Part shown: in pieces, positions 45,867-55,743 of the stretch
Numbering within the stretch: position 1 is the first letter of the stretch
How the letters are laid out: every line of letters begins with the position of its first letter
Source of the DNA: Oscillibacter sp.
Lineage (GTDB): Bacteria > Bacillota > Clostridia > Oscillospirales > Oscillospiraceae
Reading direction: 5' to 3'
Assembly: GCA_022791135.1 (NCBI GenBank)
Contig: JAAVYM010000103.1
Span: 1-64,000 of the forward strand
Length of the DNA: 64,000 bases
The notes under the pieces: generated by a model
Seen by the model: the letters and a program-made list of their open reading frames with translations, nothing else
The model's database searches: none
What the model was told of the DNA's origin: nothing
Made by a program: the position numbers and the translations under genes

Positions 45867-47156
45867 ATGGCCACTGCAACTCCGAAGCAATACCGCAATC
45901 AAATCCTATACTCCGTGTACGTCCGCAACCACACCTCCGAGGGCACCTTTGAGGCCCTCCGCCGGGATCTGGAGCGGATCCGCTCCCTGGGCGCCAGCAT
46001 CATTTGGCTGCTGCCCATTCACCCCACCGGCGTCATGGCCCGCAAGGGCACGCTGGGCAGTCCTTACGCCATCGCCGACTACCGGGCCGTCAACCCAGAG
46101 TTCGGCACGCTGGAGGACTTTCAGCGCCTTTTGGACGACATTCACCGCCTGGGCATGAAGTGCATCATTGACGTGGTGTACAACCACACCTCGCCGGACT
46201 CCTGGCTGGTGCAGAACCATCCGGAGTGGTTCCACCGCCGCCCGGACGGGTCCCTTGGCAACCGTTTTGGCGACTGGAGCGACGTTGTGGACCTGGACTA
46301 CTCCCACCCGGAACTCTGGGACTATCAAATCGACACGCTGAAATACTGGGCCTCCATGGTGGACGGCTTCCGCTGTGACGTAGCGCCTTTGATCCCGCTG
46401 GCCTTTTGGCAGCGGGCCAGAGCGGAGGTGGAGGCTGTCCGGCCCGGCTGCTTCTGGCTCAGCGAATCGGTGGAGCCGCCCTTCATTGCCGCCGCCCGCG
46501 CCCAGGGCCTCCCCGCTCTCTCGGACTCGGAGATCTTCCAGGCCTTTGACGCCAGTTACGAATACGACGTCTTCCCCTGTTTCCAGCGGTATCTGGAGGG
46601 AAAACTCCCCCTCAGCGCCTACGCCGAGGCCCTCAACCGCCAGGAGGTAATCTACCCGGATAACTATGTCAAGCTCCGCTACCTGGAAAACCACGACCAG
46701 CTCCGGGCGGCCTTTGTGATTCCCGACGAAGCGGCCCTGGAAAACTGGACGGCCTTTCTCTACTTCCAAAAGGGCATGACGCTGCTCTACGGGGGCCAGG
46801 AGAAGAGTTGTTCCCATCTGCCCAGCCTCTTTGACAAGGACAGCGTGGACTGGTCCTCCAGGCCGGACCGGTCGGAGCAGCTGCAGCGGCTCTCCAGTTT
46901 GAAGCGCCATCCCCTGCTCACGGACAGCGCCTACCGCGTCCAGGCGCTGCCGGGGGATATCCTGTACGCCGTCCACGCCGCCAAAGGCCGCCAGCTGATC
47001 GGCGTTTTTACCCTGAAGGGGATCCGCGGCCCAGTGGCCGTCTCCGCCCCGGACGGACAATACGAAAACCTGGCCTGCGGCGGCAGCGTCGAGGTCAAAT
47101 TCGGCAAGCTCTCCTGCCAGGGCCGTCCCATCATCTTCGAAGCACCCCTCTCTTGA
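45867..47156 (+). CDS. GH13 alpha-amylase family protein
   Basis: GMKCIIDVVYNHTSPDS, VDGFRCDVAPLIPL, LRYLENHDQLRAAF. Confidence 0.92.
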   Translation: MATATPKQYRNQILYSVYVRNHTSEGTFEALRRDLERIRSLGASIIWLLPIHPTGVMARKGTLGSPYAIADYRAVNPEFGTLEDFQRLLDDIHRLGMKCIIDVVYNHTSPDSWLVQNHPEWFHRRPDGSLGNRFGDWSDVVDLDYSHPELWDYQIDTLKYWASMVDGFRCDVAPLIPLAFWQRARAEVEAVRPGCFWLSESVEPPFIAAARAQGLPALSDSEIFQAFDASYEYDVFPCFQRYLEGKLPLSAYAEALNRQEVIYPDNYVKLRYLENHDQLRAAFVIPDEAALENWTAFLYFQKGMTLLYGGQEKSCSHLPSLFDKDSVDWSSRPDRSEQLQRLSSLKRHPLLTDSAYRVQALPGDILYAVHAAKGRQLIGVFTLKGIRGPVAVSAPDGQYENLACGGSVEVKFGKLSCQGRPIIFEAPLS

Positions 47157-47164
47157 AACAGGCA

Positions 47165-47204
47165 AAAGGTCCGGTACGGATTTCCGTACCGGACCTTTTT
47201 GTAT
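47165..47204 (+). terminator. Rho-independent terminator
   Basis: aaaaggtccggtacgga-tt-tccgtaccggacctttttg. Confidence 0.88.
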
Positions 47205-47334
47205 CGTCAGCCAAAACGAAGCGATTCCCCTTCCGCTCCATGGCGGGAAATCGCCGCAGGCGGCCGAATGTGAGGACTCGAGCTTTCCCGAGAGCCAGGC
47301 GGTTTTTCCGCCGTTTACGACACCATGCCGCCTC

Positions 47335-48405
47335 TCAGATTCGCGCACGGATCTCCGCGCCCATCTCCCGGCAGCCCAGGAGCGTGCCGCCCTCGTTCAT
47401 GATGTCGCCGCAGCGTAACCCCGCCTTCAGCGCCGCGTCCACCGCCGCCTCCACGGTGCCGGCCTCCTCCGCCATGTCGAAGCTGTAGCGCAGCATCATC
47501 GCCGCCGCCAGGATGGTGCCGATGGGGTTGGCCCGATTCTGCCCGGCGATATCCGGCGCGGAGCCATGGATAGGCTCATACAGCCCCCGGCTTCCCTCTC
47601 CCATACTGGAAGAGGGGATCATGCCGATGGAGCCGGTGATCTGGCTGGCCTCGTCGGAGAGGATGTCCCCAAACAGGTTCTCCGTCACGATCACGTCGAA
47701 CTGACTGGGGTCCCGGACGATCTGCATAGCCGCGTTGTCCACATACATGTGCAGCAGCTCCACATCCGGGTACTCCCTGGCCACCTCCTCCACGGTGCTC
47801 CGCCACAGGCGGGAGGTATCCAGCACGTTGGCTTTGTCAATGGAGGTAACCCGCCTCCGCCGCTTCCGCGCCATGTCGAAGGCTACCCGCGCCACCCGGC
47901 GCACTTCGTGCTCTGTGTAGGCGCATACGTCCACGGCCTTCCGCTCGCCCCCGGCCTCAAAGGTGGAGTGCTCGCCGAAATACATGCCGCCAATCAGCTC
48001 CCGGACCACAACGAAGTCAATGCCCCTTTTCGCGATGTCCGCCCGAAGTGGGCAGGCGGCCGCCAGGTCCTGAAACATCCGGGCGGGCCGGACGTTGGTA
48101 TACAGGCCCATGGCAGAGCGGAGCTTCAAAAGTCCCCGCTCCGGCCGGTTGGCGGAGGGCTGGCTGTCCCACTTGGGTCCGCCCACCGCCCCCAGCAGCA
48201 CGCTGTCACTGTCCAGGCAGGTCTTCAGGCTGGAGTCCGGCAGAGGCACGCCGAAAGCGTCGATGGCGCAGCCCCCCATGGGCGCCTCTTGGTACGTGAA
48301 GGCGTGGCCGAACTTCTCCGCCACGGCATCCAGCACGCCCAGCGCCTCGCCCACGATCTCGGGGCCGATGCCATCGCCCCGGATGATAGCGATGGTCTTG
48401 TTCAT
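47335..48405 (-). CDS. leuB: 3-isopropylmalate dehydrogenase
   Basis: [54 protein letters not shown]. Confidence 0.96.
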   Translation of the reverse strand: MNKTIAIIRGDGIGPEIVGEALGVLDAVAEKFGHAFTYQEAPMGGCAIDAFGVPLPDSSLKTCLDSDSVLLGAVGGPKWDSQPSANRPERGLLKLRSAMGLYTNVRPARMFQDLAAACPLRADIAKRGIDFVVVRELIGGMYFGEHSTFEAGGERKAVDVCAYTEHEVRRVARVAFDMARKRRRRVTSIDKANVLDTSRLWRSTVEEVAREYPDVELLHMYVDNAAMQIVRDPSQFDVIVTENLFGDILSDEASQITGSIGMIPSSSMGEGSRGLYEPIHGSAPDIAGQNRANPIGTILAAAMMLRYSFDMAEEAGTVEAAVDAALKAGLRCGDIMNEGGTLLGCREMGAEIRARI

Positions 48406-48899
48406 ACGGCCCCACCTCCGGCCTTCAAGGAGGCCATCAGCCCGCCCTTTTCAATCATGTCCTTGATAAACGGCGGAAAGGGTTCGGCCTGATAGGTCTT
48501 GTTTTTCGTGAGGTTCGTGATGACGCCGGTGTCAAAGTCCACGGCCACCTGATCGCCGTTTTCAATGGCCGCGCTGGCGGCGGGGCACTCCAAAATCGCC
48601 AGTCCGATGTTGATGGCGTTGCGGTAAAAGATCCGGGCAAAGGTGGCAGCGATGACGCAGCTGACGCCGCAGGCCTTGATGGCGGCGGGAGCGTGCTCCC
48701 GGGAGGAGCCGCAGCCGAAGTTGACACCGGCTACCATGATGTCGCCCTGCCGGACCCGCTTTACAAAATCCCGATCGATGTCCTCCATGCAGTGGACGGC
48801 ATACTCCTTGGCGTTGGGGGTGTTGAGATAGCGGGCGGGGATAATGACGTCGGTATCCACATGATCCCCGTATTTATGGACGGTTCCCTGTACGTTCAT
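48402..48899 (-). CDS. leuD: 3-isopropylmalate dehydratase small subunit
   Basis: [35 protein letters not shown]. Confidence 0.96.
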   Translation of the reverse strand: MNVQGTVHKYGDHVDTDVIIPARYLNTPNAKEYAVHCMEDIDRDFVKRVRQGDIMVAGVNFGCGSSREHAPAAIKACGVSCVIAATFARIFYRNAINIGLAILECPAASAAIENGDQVAVDFDTGVITNLTKNKTYQAEPFPPFIKDMIEKGGLMASLKAGGGAV

Positions 48900-48974
48900 A
48901 TCGAAATCTCCTTCAAAGAATACGGAATTGGCGGGAGTCCGGAGCCGGAAAAGCTCCCGGCCCTCCCGCGGGCT

Positions 48975-50237
48975 TCAACCAAGCTCCGCCGGGTGGGCGA
49001 TGTGCCCCGCGACGCCGGAGGCAGCGGCCACGGCGGGGGAGGCCAGGTAAACCTCGCTGTCCACATGGCCCATGCGGCCCACGAAGTTGCGGTTTGTGGT
49101 GGAGACGCAGCGCTCCCCGGCGGCCAGGATGCCCATATGGCCGCCCAGGCAGGGTCCGCAGGTGGGGGCGGAGACGATGCAGCCCGCGTCCAGGAAGATG
49201 TCCGTAAAGCCCTGCCGCATTGCCTCCCGGTATACGTTCATGGTGGCGGGGATGACGATGCCCCGGACATCCCTGGCCAGATGGCGGCCCTTGAGGATCG
49301 CAGCGGCGGCGGCCAGATCGGGGAGCTGACCGTTGGTGCACGAGCCGATGACGATCTGATCGATCCGGATGTCCTTCCCCTCCCGGGCGCTGTGGGCGTT
49401 CTCCGGCAGATGGGGATAGGCCACGGTGCAGTCCACCTGACCGAGATCGATGTCCACGGTCCGTTCATACTCCGCGTCGGCGTCCGCCTCAAAGGCAGTC
49501 CACGGCCTGTTCACCCGGCCCTCCACATAGGCCCTGGTCACATCGTCCACAGGGAAGATGCCGTTCTTCGCCCCGGCCTCAATGGCCATGTTGGAGATAG
49601 TCAGCCGGTCATAGATGCTCAGCTCCGCCACCCCCGGCCCAGCGAACTCTAGGGACTGATACCTGGCCCCATCCACGCCGATCCTGCCGATGAGGGTCAA
49701 AATCACGTCCTTGCCAGAGACAAAGGGTCGGAGTTTCCCGGTGAGGTTCACCCGGATGGCGGAAGGAGCCTTAAACCAGGTCTGCCCCGCCGCCATGGCA
49801 GCGCCCATGTCCGTGGAACCTACGCCGGTGGAAAACGCGCCCAACGCCCCGTAGGTGCAGGTGTGGGAGTCCGCGCCGATGACGGCCTCGCCGGGGGCCA
49901 CCAGGCCCTTTTCCGGCAGCAGGGCGTGCTCAATGCCCATCTCGCCCACATCGTAGTAGTGGTCGATATCAAACCGCCGGGCAAATGTGCGGCACTGCTT
50001 GCACTGGGCGGCGGCCTTGATGTCCTTATTGGGGGCGAAGTGGTCCATCACCAGGGCGATCTTGCTCTTGTCGAACACCCGCTCAAAGCCCGCCGCCTCG
50101 AACTCGTTGATGGCTACGGGGGTGGTGATGTCGTTGCCCAGCACCAGATCCAGCTTCGCCTGGATCAGCTGGCCCGCACGCACGCTGTCAAGGCCCGCGT
50201 GCTTGGCGAGGATCTTCTGCGTCATGGTCATTCCCAT
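48975..50237 (-). CDS. leuC: 3-isopropylmalate dehydratase large subunit
   Basis: [47 protein letters not shown]. Confidence 0.96.
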   Translation of the reverse strand: MGMTMTQKILAKHAGLDSVRAGQLIQAKLDLVLGNDITTPVAINEFEAAGFERVFDKSKIALVMDHFAPNKDIKAAAQCKQCRTFARRFDIDHYYDVGEMGIEHALLPEKGLVAPGEAVIGADSHTCTYGALGAFSTGVGSTDMGAAMAAGQTWFKAPSAIRVNLTGKLRPFVSGKDVILTLIGRIGVDGARYQSLEFAGPGVAELSIYDRLTISNMAIEAGAKNGIFPVDDVTRAYVEGRVNRPWTAFEADADAEYERTVDIDLGQVDCTVAYPHLPENAHSAREGKDIRIDQIVIGSCTNGQLPDLAAAAAILKGRHLARDVRGIVIPATMNVYREAMRQGFTDIFLDAGCIVSAPTCGPCLGGHMGILAAGERCVSTTNRNFVGRMGHVDSEVYLASPAVAAASGVAGHIAHPAELG

Positions 50238-50274
50238 TGTGTCACGCTCCTTACTAATCTCAATTCTAAAAGGA

Positions 50275-51807
50275 TCAGGCGTTTGCCTCGCTGTCCTCCA
50301 TCATCTTGTTGATACCGTTGACATAGGCCCGGATAGAGGACTCGATGATGTCGGTGGACAGGCCCGTCCCGGTATAGCGCTCGCCGTTGGGGGCCTCGAT
50401 TTTCACCACGGCCTCGCCAATGGCGTCCTCGCCGTCGGTGACGGCGTTGAGGCTGAAGCTCTCCAGCTTGATGTCGATGCCCAGCATCCGGTTGATGGCC
50501 TTGAAGGACGCGTCCAGGGGACCCTCGCCGATGGCGACCTCCTCCAGGGTCTTGTCGTCCTGCTGCAGCTTGATGCACGACGTGTTGGGCACGCCGTCGC
50601 CGGCGTTGATCACATGGCTCACCAGGCGACAACCGCCGATCTGGGTGGTAATGCTGGTGTTGCGCCGGTGGAGGACCAGGGCCTCCAAATCGGACCCGGT
50701 GACGTTCTTCTTCTTGTCCGCCAGGGTCTTGAACCGGGTAAAGACGTTCTCCAGCTCCTCGTCCGTCAGTTCATAGCCCATGGACTCCAGCTTTTCCCGG
50801 AGGGCGTGCTTGCCGGAGTGCTTGCCCAGGACCATGGTGTTTTGAGGGATGCCCACGTCGGTGGAGTTCATGATCTCATAGGTCTGGGAATTGGCGATGA
50901 CGCCGTGCTGGTGGATGCCGGACTCATGGGCGAAGGCGTTGGCTCCCACCACAGCCTTGCTGGGGGCGATGGCCACGCCGGTGATGGAGCTGAGAAGCTT
51001 GCTGGAGCGGTAGATCTGCTTGGTATTGATGCCGGTGTCCGCATCATAGAAATTCTTCCGGGTACGGAGGTTCATCACGATCTCTTCCAAGCTGGCATTC
51101 CCCGCCCGCTCGCCGATGCCGTTGACGGTGCACTCCACCTGGGTGGCGCCGGCCTGGATGCAGGCCAGGGTGTTGGCCACCGCCAATCCCAGGTCGTCGT
51201 GGCAGTGGGTGGAGATGTCCGCATTCTCCACACCCTTCACGTGCTCCCGGAGGTAGCGGATCAAATCCCCCATCTCCTGGGGCGTGGAATAGCCCACGGT
51301 GTCGGGGACGTTTAGCGTCGTAGCCCCGGCGGCCACGGCGTTGGAGTAGCACTGGGCCAAAAAGTCCCGGTCCGAGCGGGAGGCGTCCTCGGCGGAGAAC
51401 TCGATATCCTCGCAGAGGCTCTTGGCGTAACTCACCATCTCGCTGATCCGCTGGAGGACCTCCTCCCGGGTCATCTTCAGCTTGTACTCCATGTGGATAT
51501 CGCTGGTGGCAAGGAACACATGAATCCGTGGGTGCTTGGCCTCCTTCACCGCGTCCCAGGCGGCGTCGATGTCCCCCTTGACGCACCGGGCCAGACTGGC
51601 CACGGTGCACTTGGACACGGCGGCGGCAATGGCCCGGACGCTCTTATGGTCCATAGGAGAGGCGATGGCGAAGCCCGCCTCAATGATGTCCACCCCCAGC
51701 CGCTCCAGCTGTTTCGCCATTTCAATCTTTTCCGGCAGGTTCATGCTGCACCCGGGGGACTGCTCGCCGTCTCGAAGGGTTGTGTCAAAAATTTTGATGT
51801 GCTTCAT
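50275..51807 (-). CDS. leuA: 2-isopropylmalate synthase
   Basis: [34 protein letters not shown]-terminal regulatory domain. Confidence 0.96.
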   Translation of the reverse strand: MKHIKIFDTTLRDGEQSPGCSMNLPEKIEMAKQLERLGVDIIEAGFAIASPMDHKSVRAIAAAVSKCTVASLARCVKGDIDAAWDAVKEAKHPRIHVFLATSDIHMEYKLKMTREEVLQRISEMVSYAKSLCEDIEFSAEDASRSDRDFLAQCYSNAVAAGATTLNVPDTVGYSTPQEMGDLIRYLREHVKGVENADISTHCHDDLGLAVANTLACIQAGATQVECTVNGIGERAGNASLEEIVMNLRTRKNFYDADTGINTKQIYRSSKLLSSITGVAIAPSKAVVGANAFAHESGIHQHGVIANSQTYEIMNSTDVGIPQNTMVLGKHSGKHALREKLESMGYELTDEELENVFTRFKTLADKKKNVTGSDLEALVLHRRNTSITTQIGGCRLVSHVINAGDGVPNTSCIKLQQDDKTLEEVAIGEGPLDASFKAINRMLGIDIKLESFSLNAVTDGEDAIGEAVVKIEAPNGERYTGTGLSTDIIESSIRAYVNGINKMMEDSEANA

Positions 51808-51845
51808 GGGTCTGTTCCTCCTGTTTGCTTCAATTCAAGAATTTG

Positions 51846-52130
51846 GGGCAACAAAAAAGCCCTCGCCTCCCTAAAAAAGAGACGAAAGCTCAGCTTCCGC
51901 GGTACCACTCTCATTGGCATGCACCATGCCCGCTTCCGGCATCGGCCCGGCGCGCCGGGCGAATTCCGCCTCTTTGATAACGGTGAGGAAACCCGTCTCC
52001 ACCTAAGCCGGACCCCGGCCTCAGCGGAGCTGCTCGAGGGCCAGTGACGTCCTTCCCCTCCGCGCTGCCTCGCAGCCTCCGGCAGCTCTCTGAAGCGTCC
52101 GGAAAAGGACTTTCTCCCTGTCATTGCATT
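51846..52130 (-). promoter_or_regulatory. T-box leader upstream of leuA
   Basis: Minus strand GAGAGTGGTACCGCGGAAGC T-box antitermination motif, upstream stem I-like GC-rich region and terminator GCTTTCGTCTC-N7-GGGAGGCGAGGGCTTTTTT. Confidence 0.88.
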
Positions 52131-52339
52131 TGCTCATATTTGCTGTTGAGGTATAAGATACAAGATTTTCGGCCATTTGTCAATAGGAAATTTCCCCTTC
52201 TTCTCTCCCCATACCGCCGCAAACCCCCGTCATTTTCGCTAAAAGCCTTTCAAAAAGAGGAAAACCGGTCCCTTACCGGGGGCATTCCGCCTCCCCGCCG
52301 CCCCGTCAAATTATTTCCGGGCGGGGCACAACATTTCTC

Positions 52340-52368
52340 TTGACAAGTTTAGGCGGAATCTGTATAAT
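52340..52368 (+). promoter_or_regulatory. Consensus sigmaA promoter for rpsU
   Basis: TTGACA-N17-TATAAT. Confidence 0.85.
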
Positions 52369-52450
52369 AATCAGGGTAAAGCCATATGATTTTATGGCCC
52401 TTAAAGTATCCTGGAGATAGCCGGATACCTCGGAGGGAGGGAAAATATAG

Positions 52451-52633
52451 ATGTCTGAGATCCATGTGAAGGAAAATGAATCCATCGACAGCGCGCTGAA
52501 GCGTTTCAAGCGCAGCTGCGCCAAGGCCGGCGTCCTGGCCGAGGTCCGGAAAAGAGAGCATTATGAGAGTCCCAGCGTGAAGCGGCGCAAGAAGTCTGAA
52601 GCCGCTCGCAAAAACAAGAAGCGTTACTACTAA
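52451..52633 (+). CDS. rpsU: 30S ribosomal protein S21
   Basis: [60 protein letters not shown]. Confidence 0.97.
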   Translation: MSEIHVKENESIDSALKRFKRSCAKAGVLAEVRKREHYESPSVKRRKKSEAARKNKKRYY

Positions 52634-52641
52634 GCCCCATG

Positions 52642-52678
52642 AAAAGCCGCCGTGCCTTGGCACGGCGGCTTTTTTCCA
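52642..52678 (+). terminator. Rho-independent terminator after rpsU
   Basis: aaaagccgccgtgcc-ttg-gcacggcggctttttt. Confidence 0.9.
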
Positions 52679-52835
52679 TTTCCGGAAAGCTCTCACCTGC
52701 CCGGCCGCCGTCAAGCCGCCCTGTCACCCGTCAAGAGCTTCCTCGAAGAAACGCCATTTTGCTCCCTTAAACTCAAGCCGGAAGCCTTGGTAGCCGTTAT
52801 AGAAGCCGCCCTGCACGCATGCGGCCCCCCGGCGC

Positions 52836-54365
52836 TTACGCGTCCTCTTTCAGATGGATCGTCCACTGTCCCAGCCCATAAAACGGCTCCGCCGCCGTAG
52901 GCTGCAGCCCCTCCGCCACTCCCGCCTGGGTCAGCACGGAGATGGATTTGAAACACACCGGCAGAATGGGGGCCTGATCTTTCAAATGCGCGCAAAGAGC
53001 TTTCATAGCAGCCCGCCGCTCCTCCGCCGCTGCGAACTCCGACAGCAGCCGGCTGGTGTCGGGGTTGGACCAATGCCCGTAGTTCAGCGCCCCGCCCGGC
53101 TCCAGTAGGCTGCTCAAGTTCCAATCGGCGCCAAGCCGCGCCTCCCCATAGTAGAGGTCAAATTCCCCCGCGCTCAGCGCGGCGGCATACTCCTCCCAAG
53201 GCAGCGGCTGAACCTCCACCGCCACACCCCCGGCAGTCCAACTCTCTGCCAGGTAATCCGCAATGGCCCGCTTAAAACTGTTTTCTTCATTCACCAGTAG
53301 CGTCAGCGGCCTCTCGGAGGCATAGCCGCTCTCCGACAAAGCGGCCGTAAAGCCGTCCACGGAGTAGGTATCCTCCAGCTCCGCCGGATAGAGGCTGGAG
53401 ACCGGAGACACCGGAAACGCAGCGGCCTTGCCGTGACTGGAGAGGAAGGCGCTGGCCACATTGGACCGGTTGATCCCCGCCGACAGCGCCCGCCGCAGGG
53501 CCGGGCTGTCCAGCGGCGCCCGGGCGGTATTGCAGCCCACATATTGCAGAACCGTAGTCTCCGCGTCGGCACAGCCCACACTGCCGGTGGTGCTCACCGC
53601 CAGCACGCCGGTGAGGTCCGCCGTAATCAGCTGCACCTCATGGGAGGAAAAGCGGTACAGCATGGCAGCGGCGTCCGGGGCCTCCACCAGGGAAATCCGA
53701 TCCACCGGCTGTCGCTCCCCCCGCCACCAGGACTGGTTGGCGATGAGATAGCTCCCCGTCTCCTCCCGGACAAAGAAATACGGCCCGGTGCCGGTCGGGG
53801 CGGCATCATCCTGCGTTCCGGACTTCACAATGGGGATATCCAGCAGCGCCGGAAACCCGGTATTCGGCCCCCGGAGGGCCACCGTCACCGTGCCGTCCCC
53901 GGCGGATACCGACGCCACCCCCGCCAGGCGGCTCCGGTAGCGGTCGGAGTCCCTCGCCCGATCCAAGGTGGCTTTCACATCCCGCCCCGTCAGGGGCGAC
54001 CCATCGGAGAACAGTACCCCCTCCCGGAGGGAAAACACATAGCGCCAGCTCTCCGGGTCATAGGTATAGCTGGCGCAGAGACAGGGCTGCGCCTCCAGCT
54101 TCTCATCCAGCCGGAACAGCCCCTCGCACAGCAAAGATGCCGCCACCTGCTGCATTCCGTCGGCACAGTCCACCGGGTCAAGGCTCTGTCCCGGCATGTA
54201 GGGCAGGGCAAAGCGCTCCGGCAGGGCCGCCTCCTCCTTCGGCGGCTCCTCCACCTCCAGGGGGGGCAGCACATCAGCTGCTTCCTCCGGCGGCTCGTCC
54301 TGCCAACAGCCGCTCAGCAGCAGGAGGAACAGCAGCAGAAGGAAGCCTTTCGCCAATTTTACCAT
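52836..54365 (-). CDS. ABC transporter substrate-binding lipoprotein (SBP family 5, peptide/nickel type)
   Basis: MVKLAKGFLLLLFLLLLSGCWQDE lipobox; REGVLFSDGSPLTGRDVKATLDRARD. Confidence 0.88.
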   Translation of the reverse strand: MVKLAKGFLLLLFLLLLSGCWQDEPPEEAADVLPPLEVEEPPKEEAALPERFALPYMPGQSLDPVDCADGMQQVAASLLCEGLFRLDEKLEAQPCLCASYTYDPESWRYVFSLREGVLFSDGSPLTGRDVKATLDRARDSDRYRSRLAGVASVSAGDGTVTVALRGPNTGFPALLDIPIVKSGTQDDAAPTGTGPYFFVREETGSYLIANQSWWRGERQPVDRISLVEAPDAAAMLYRFSSHEVQLITADLTGVLAVSTTGSVGCADAETTVLQYVGCNTARAPLDSPALRRALSAGINRSNVASAFLSSHGKAAAFPVSPVSSLYPAELEDTYSVDGFTAALSESGYASERPLTLLVNEENSFKRAIADYLAESWTAGGVAVEVQPLPWEEYAAALSAGEFDLYYGEARLGADWNLSSLLEPGGALNYGHWSNPDTSRLLSEFAAAEERRAAMKALCAHLKDQAPILPVCFKSISVLTQAGVAEGLQPTAAEPFYGLGQWTIHLKEDA

Positions 54366-54464
54366 AGAAAACCCTTTCCTCGAATCAGCCCCTAATCAAC
54401 ATAAGGAATTCGAAATGAAGAGCCTCCTTCCAGAAGGCCCGGCTTTTCAAATCCAAATTCCCAG

Positions 54465-55280
54465 CTATCCATTCCGAACAGGAACGGCAATTGCCGCCGC
54501 CTGCACGCCCCTGGCCTCCCCCAGCTTCCGGTGAGACCAAAAGAGGTCCTGACGGCAGGCGGTGCAAAATCCGGAGGACTCCAGGTTCTCCCGCAGAACT
54601 CCCGCCCGCAGCAGCCACCGGCGGTTCAGCCCTTCCAAGTCCACGTGCCACTTGGGACCCCGCTTTTCCAGATAGGGTTCCGCCTCCCGTCCCAGGGCCT
54701 CCCGCATGGCGGCGGGGACGTCTTCGTCGCTTTCAAAGCAGCACTGCCCGATGCACGGTCCCAGGGCAGCCCGCAGCCGCTCTGGCCTTGTTCCGTAAAG
54801 CCGGACCATCTCTCGGACAGTTTTCTCCACGATGCCCCCGGCGCAGCCCCGCCAGCCGGCGTGGACCGCTCCCACCGCTCCGGAGTCCGGGTCATAGAGC
54901 AGCACGGTGCCGCAGTCGGCAGAAAACACAAACAGGGTCAGCCCCGGCACATCCGTCACCAGGGCATCGGCGCTGTCATAATCGCGTTCCCGGAAAAGCC
55001 CCTTCCCGGCGTCAGCCTCCCCACAGGCCCGGACATCGGCCCTGTGAACCTGCCGGGAAAGGACGGTCTGCTCCATATTTACGCCCAGCACGGCGCAAAA
55101 GCGCCGGTAATTCTCCAGCATGGCGTCCCGTCCGTCCCCCATGCCGGGGCGAAGGTTCAGGCTGTCCCAGGGGGCAGGGGACACGCCCCCCAAGCGGGTA
55201 GAAAAACCGTGCCGGACACCGCCCAAATTAGAAGCGGTCAGCCAGACCAGGCTGTTTTCATTGTGGGTTTCAAAGGGCAT
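54465..55280 (-). CDS. YfiH/laccase-domain (polyphenol oxidase family) protein
   Basis: VRHGFSTRLGGVS, QVHRADVRACGEADAG, VGAVHAGWRGCAGGIVEKTV, GPCIGQCCFESDEDV. Confidence 0.92.
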   Translation of the reverse strand: MPFETHNENSLVWLTASNLGGVRHGFSTRLGGVSPAPWDSLNLRPGMGDGRDAMLENYRRFCAVLGVNMEQTVLSRQVHRADVRACGEADAGKGLFRERDYDSADALVTDVPGLTLFVFSADCGTVLLYDPDSGAVGAVHAGWRGCAGGIVEKTVREMVRLYGTRPERLRAALGPCIGQCCFESDEDVPAAMREALGREAEPYLEKRGPKWHVDLEGLNRRWLLRAGVLRENLESSGFCTACRQDLFWSHRKLGEARGVQAAAIAVPVRNG

Positions 55281-55527
55281 GAGGGCCTCCTTGCTCTTCC
55301 TGATTTTGCAGTTCACCGTGTTCTTCAGTTTGTTTGTGGGCCGCCCAGCCGTTCCAAACATAGGATGCGCCGTAGGCCAGTAGAAGAAGCCCCGCCACCC
55401 AAAACGGGACCTCATCGTTTGCCGGGGCCAAAACAGCGATTCCTCCCAGGAGAATCAGGGCAATGCCGAAGAAGATGTCCTTGATATCCCGAAGTAAACA
55501 GAGTGTGCCGTCATTTTTCGTATTCAT
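55270..55527 (-). CDS. Small membrane protein (85 aa)
   Basis: IFFGIALILLGGIAVLAP...VPFWVAGLLLLAYGASYVW; two hydrophobic helices; overlaps yfiH-like start. Confidence 0.6.
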   Translation of the reverse strand: MNTKNDGTLCLLRDIKDIFFGIALILLGGIAVLAPANDEVPFWVAGLLLLAYGASYVWNGWAAHKQTEEHGELQNQEEQGGPHAL

Positions 55528-55568
55528 CTACTCACGACCTTTCCCACGCTTCACAACCCCAGAGGGGT

Positions 55569-55740
55569 CCAGGGGGCCGTGGCCCCCTGGTTTCTCCGCA
55601 AGGCGGAGAAAAAAGCATGAAATTATTTTCCTGACTACATGCGCGTCAGGAAAATACCCCGGCACGTGCGCCCCGGGGCGCACACACCAGTGACCGAGTC
55701 ACTGGTGTGTGAATCTAAAGGGGGGGGGGACAAAGTCCCC
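55569..55740. repeat. Cluster of perfect hairpins/palindromes plus G10 tract
   Basis: CCAGGGGGCC-gt-GGCCCCCTGG; TTTCTCCGC-aag-GCGGAGAAA; ATTTTCCTGAC-N9-GTCAGGAAAAT; GTGCGCCCCGGGGCGCAC; CACACACCAGTGAC-cga-GTCACTGGTGTGTG; GGGGAC-aaa-GTCCCC. Confidence 0.85.
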
Positions 55741-55743
55741 TCT

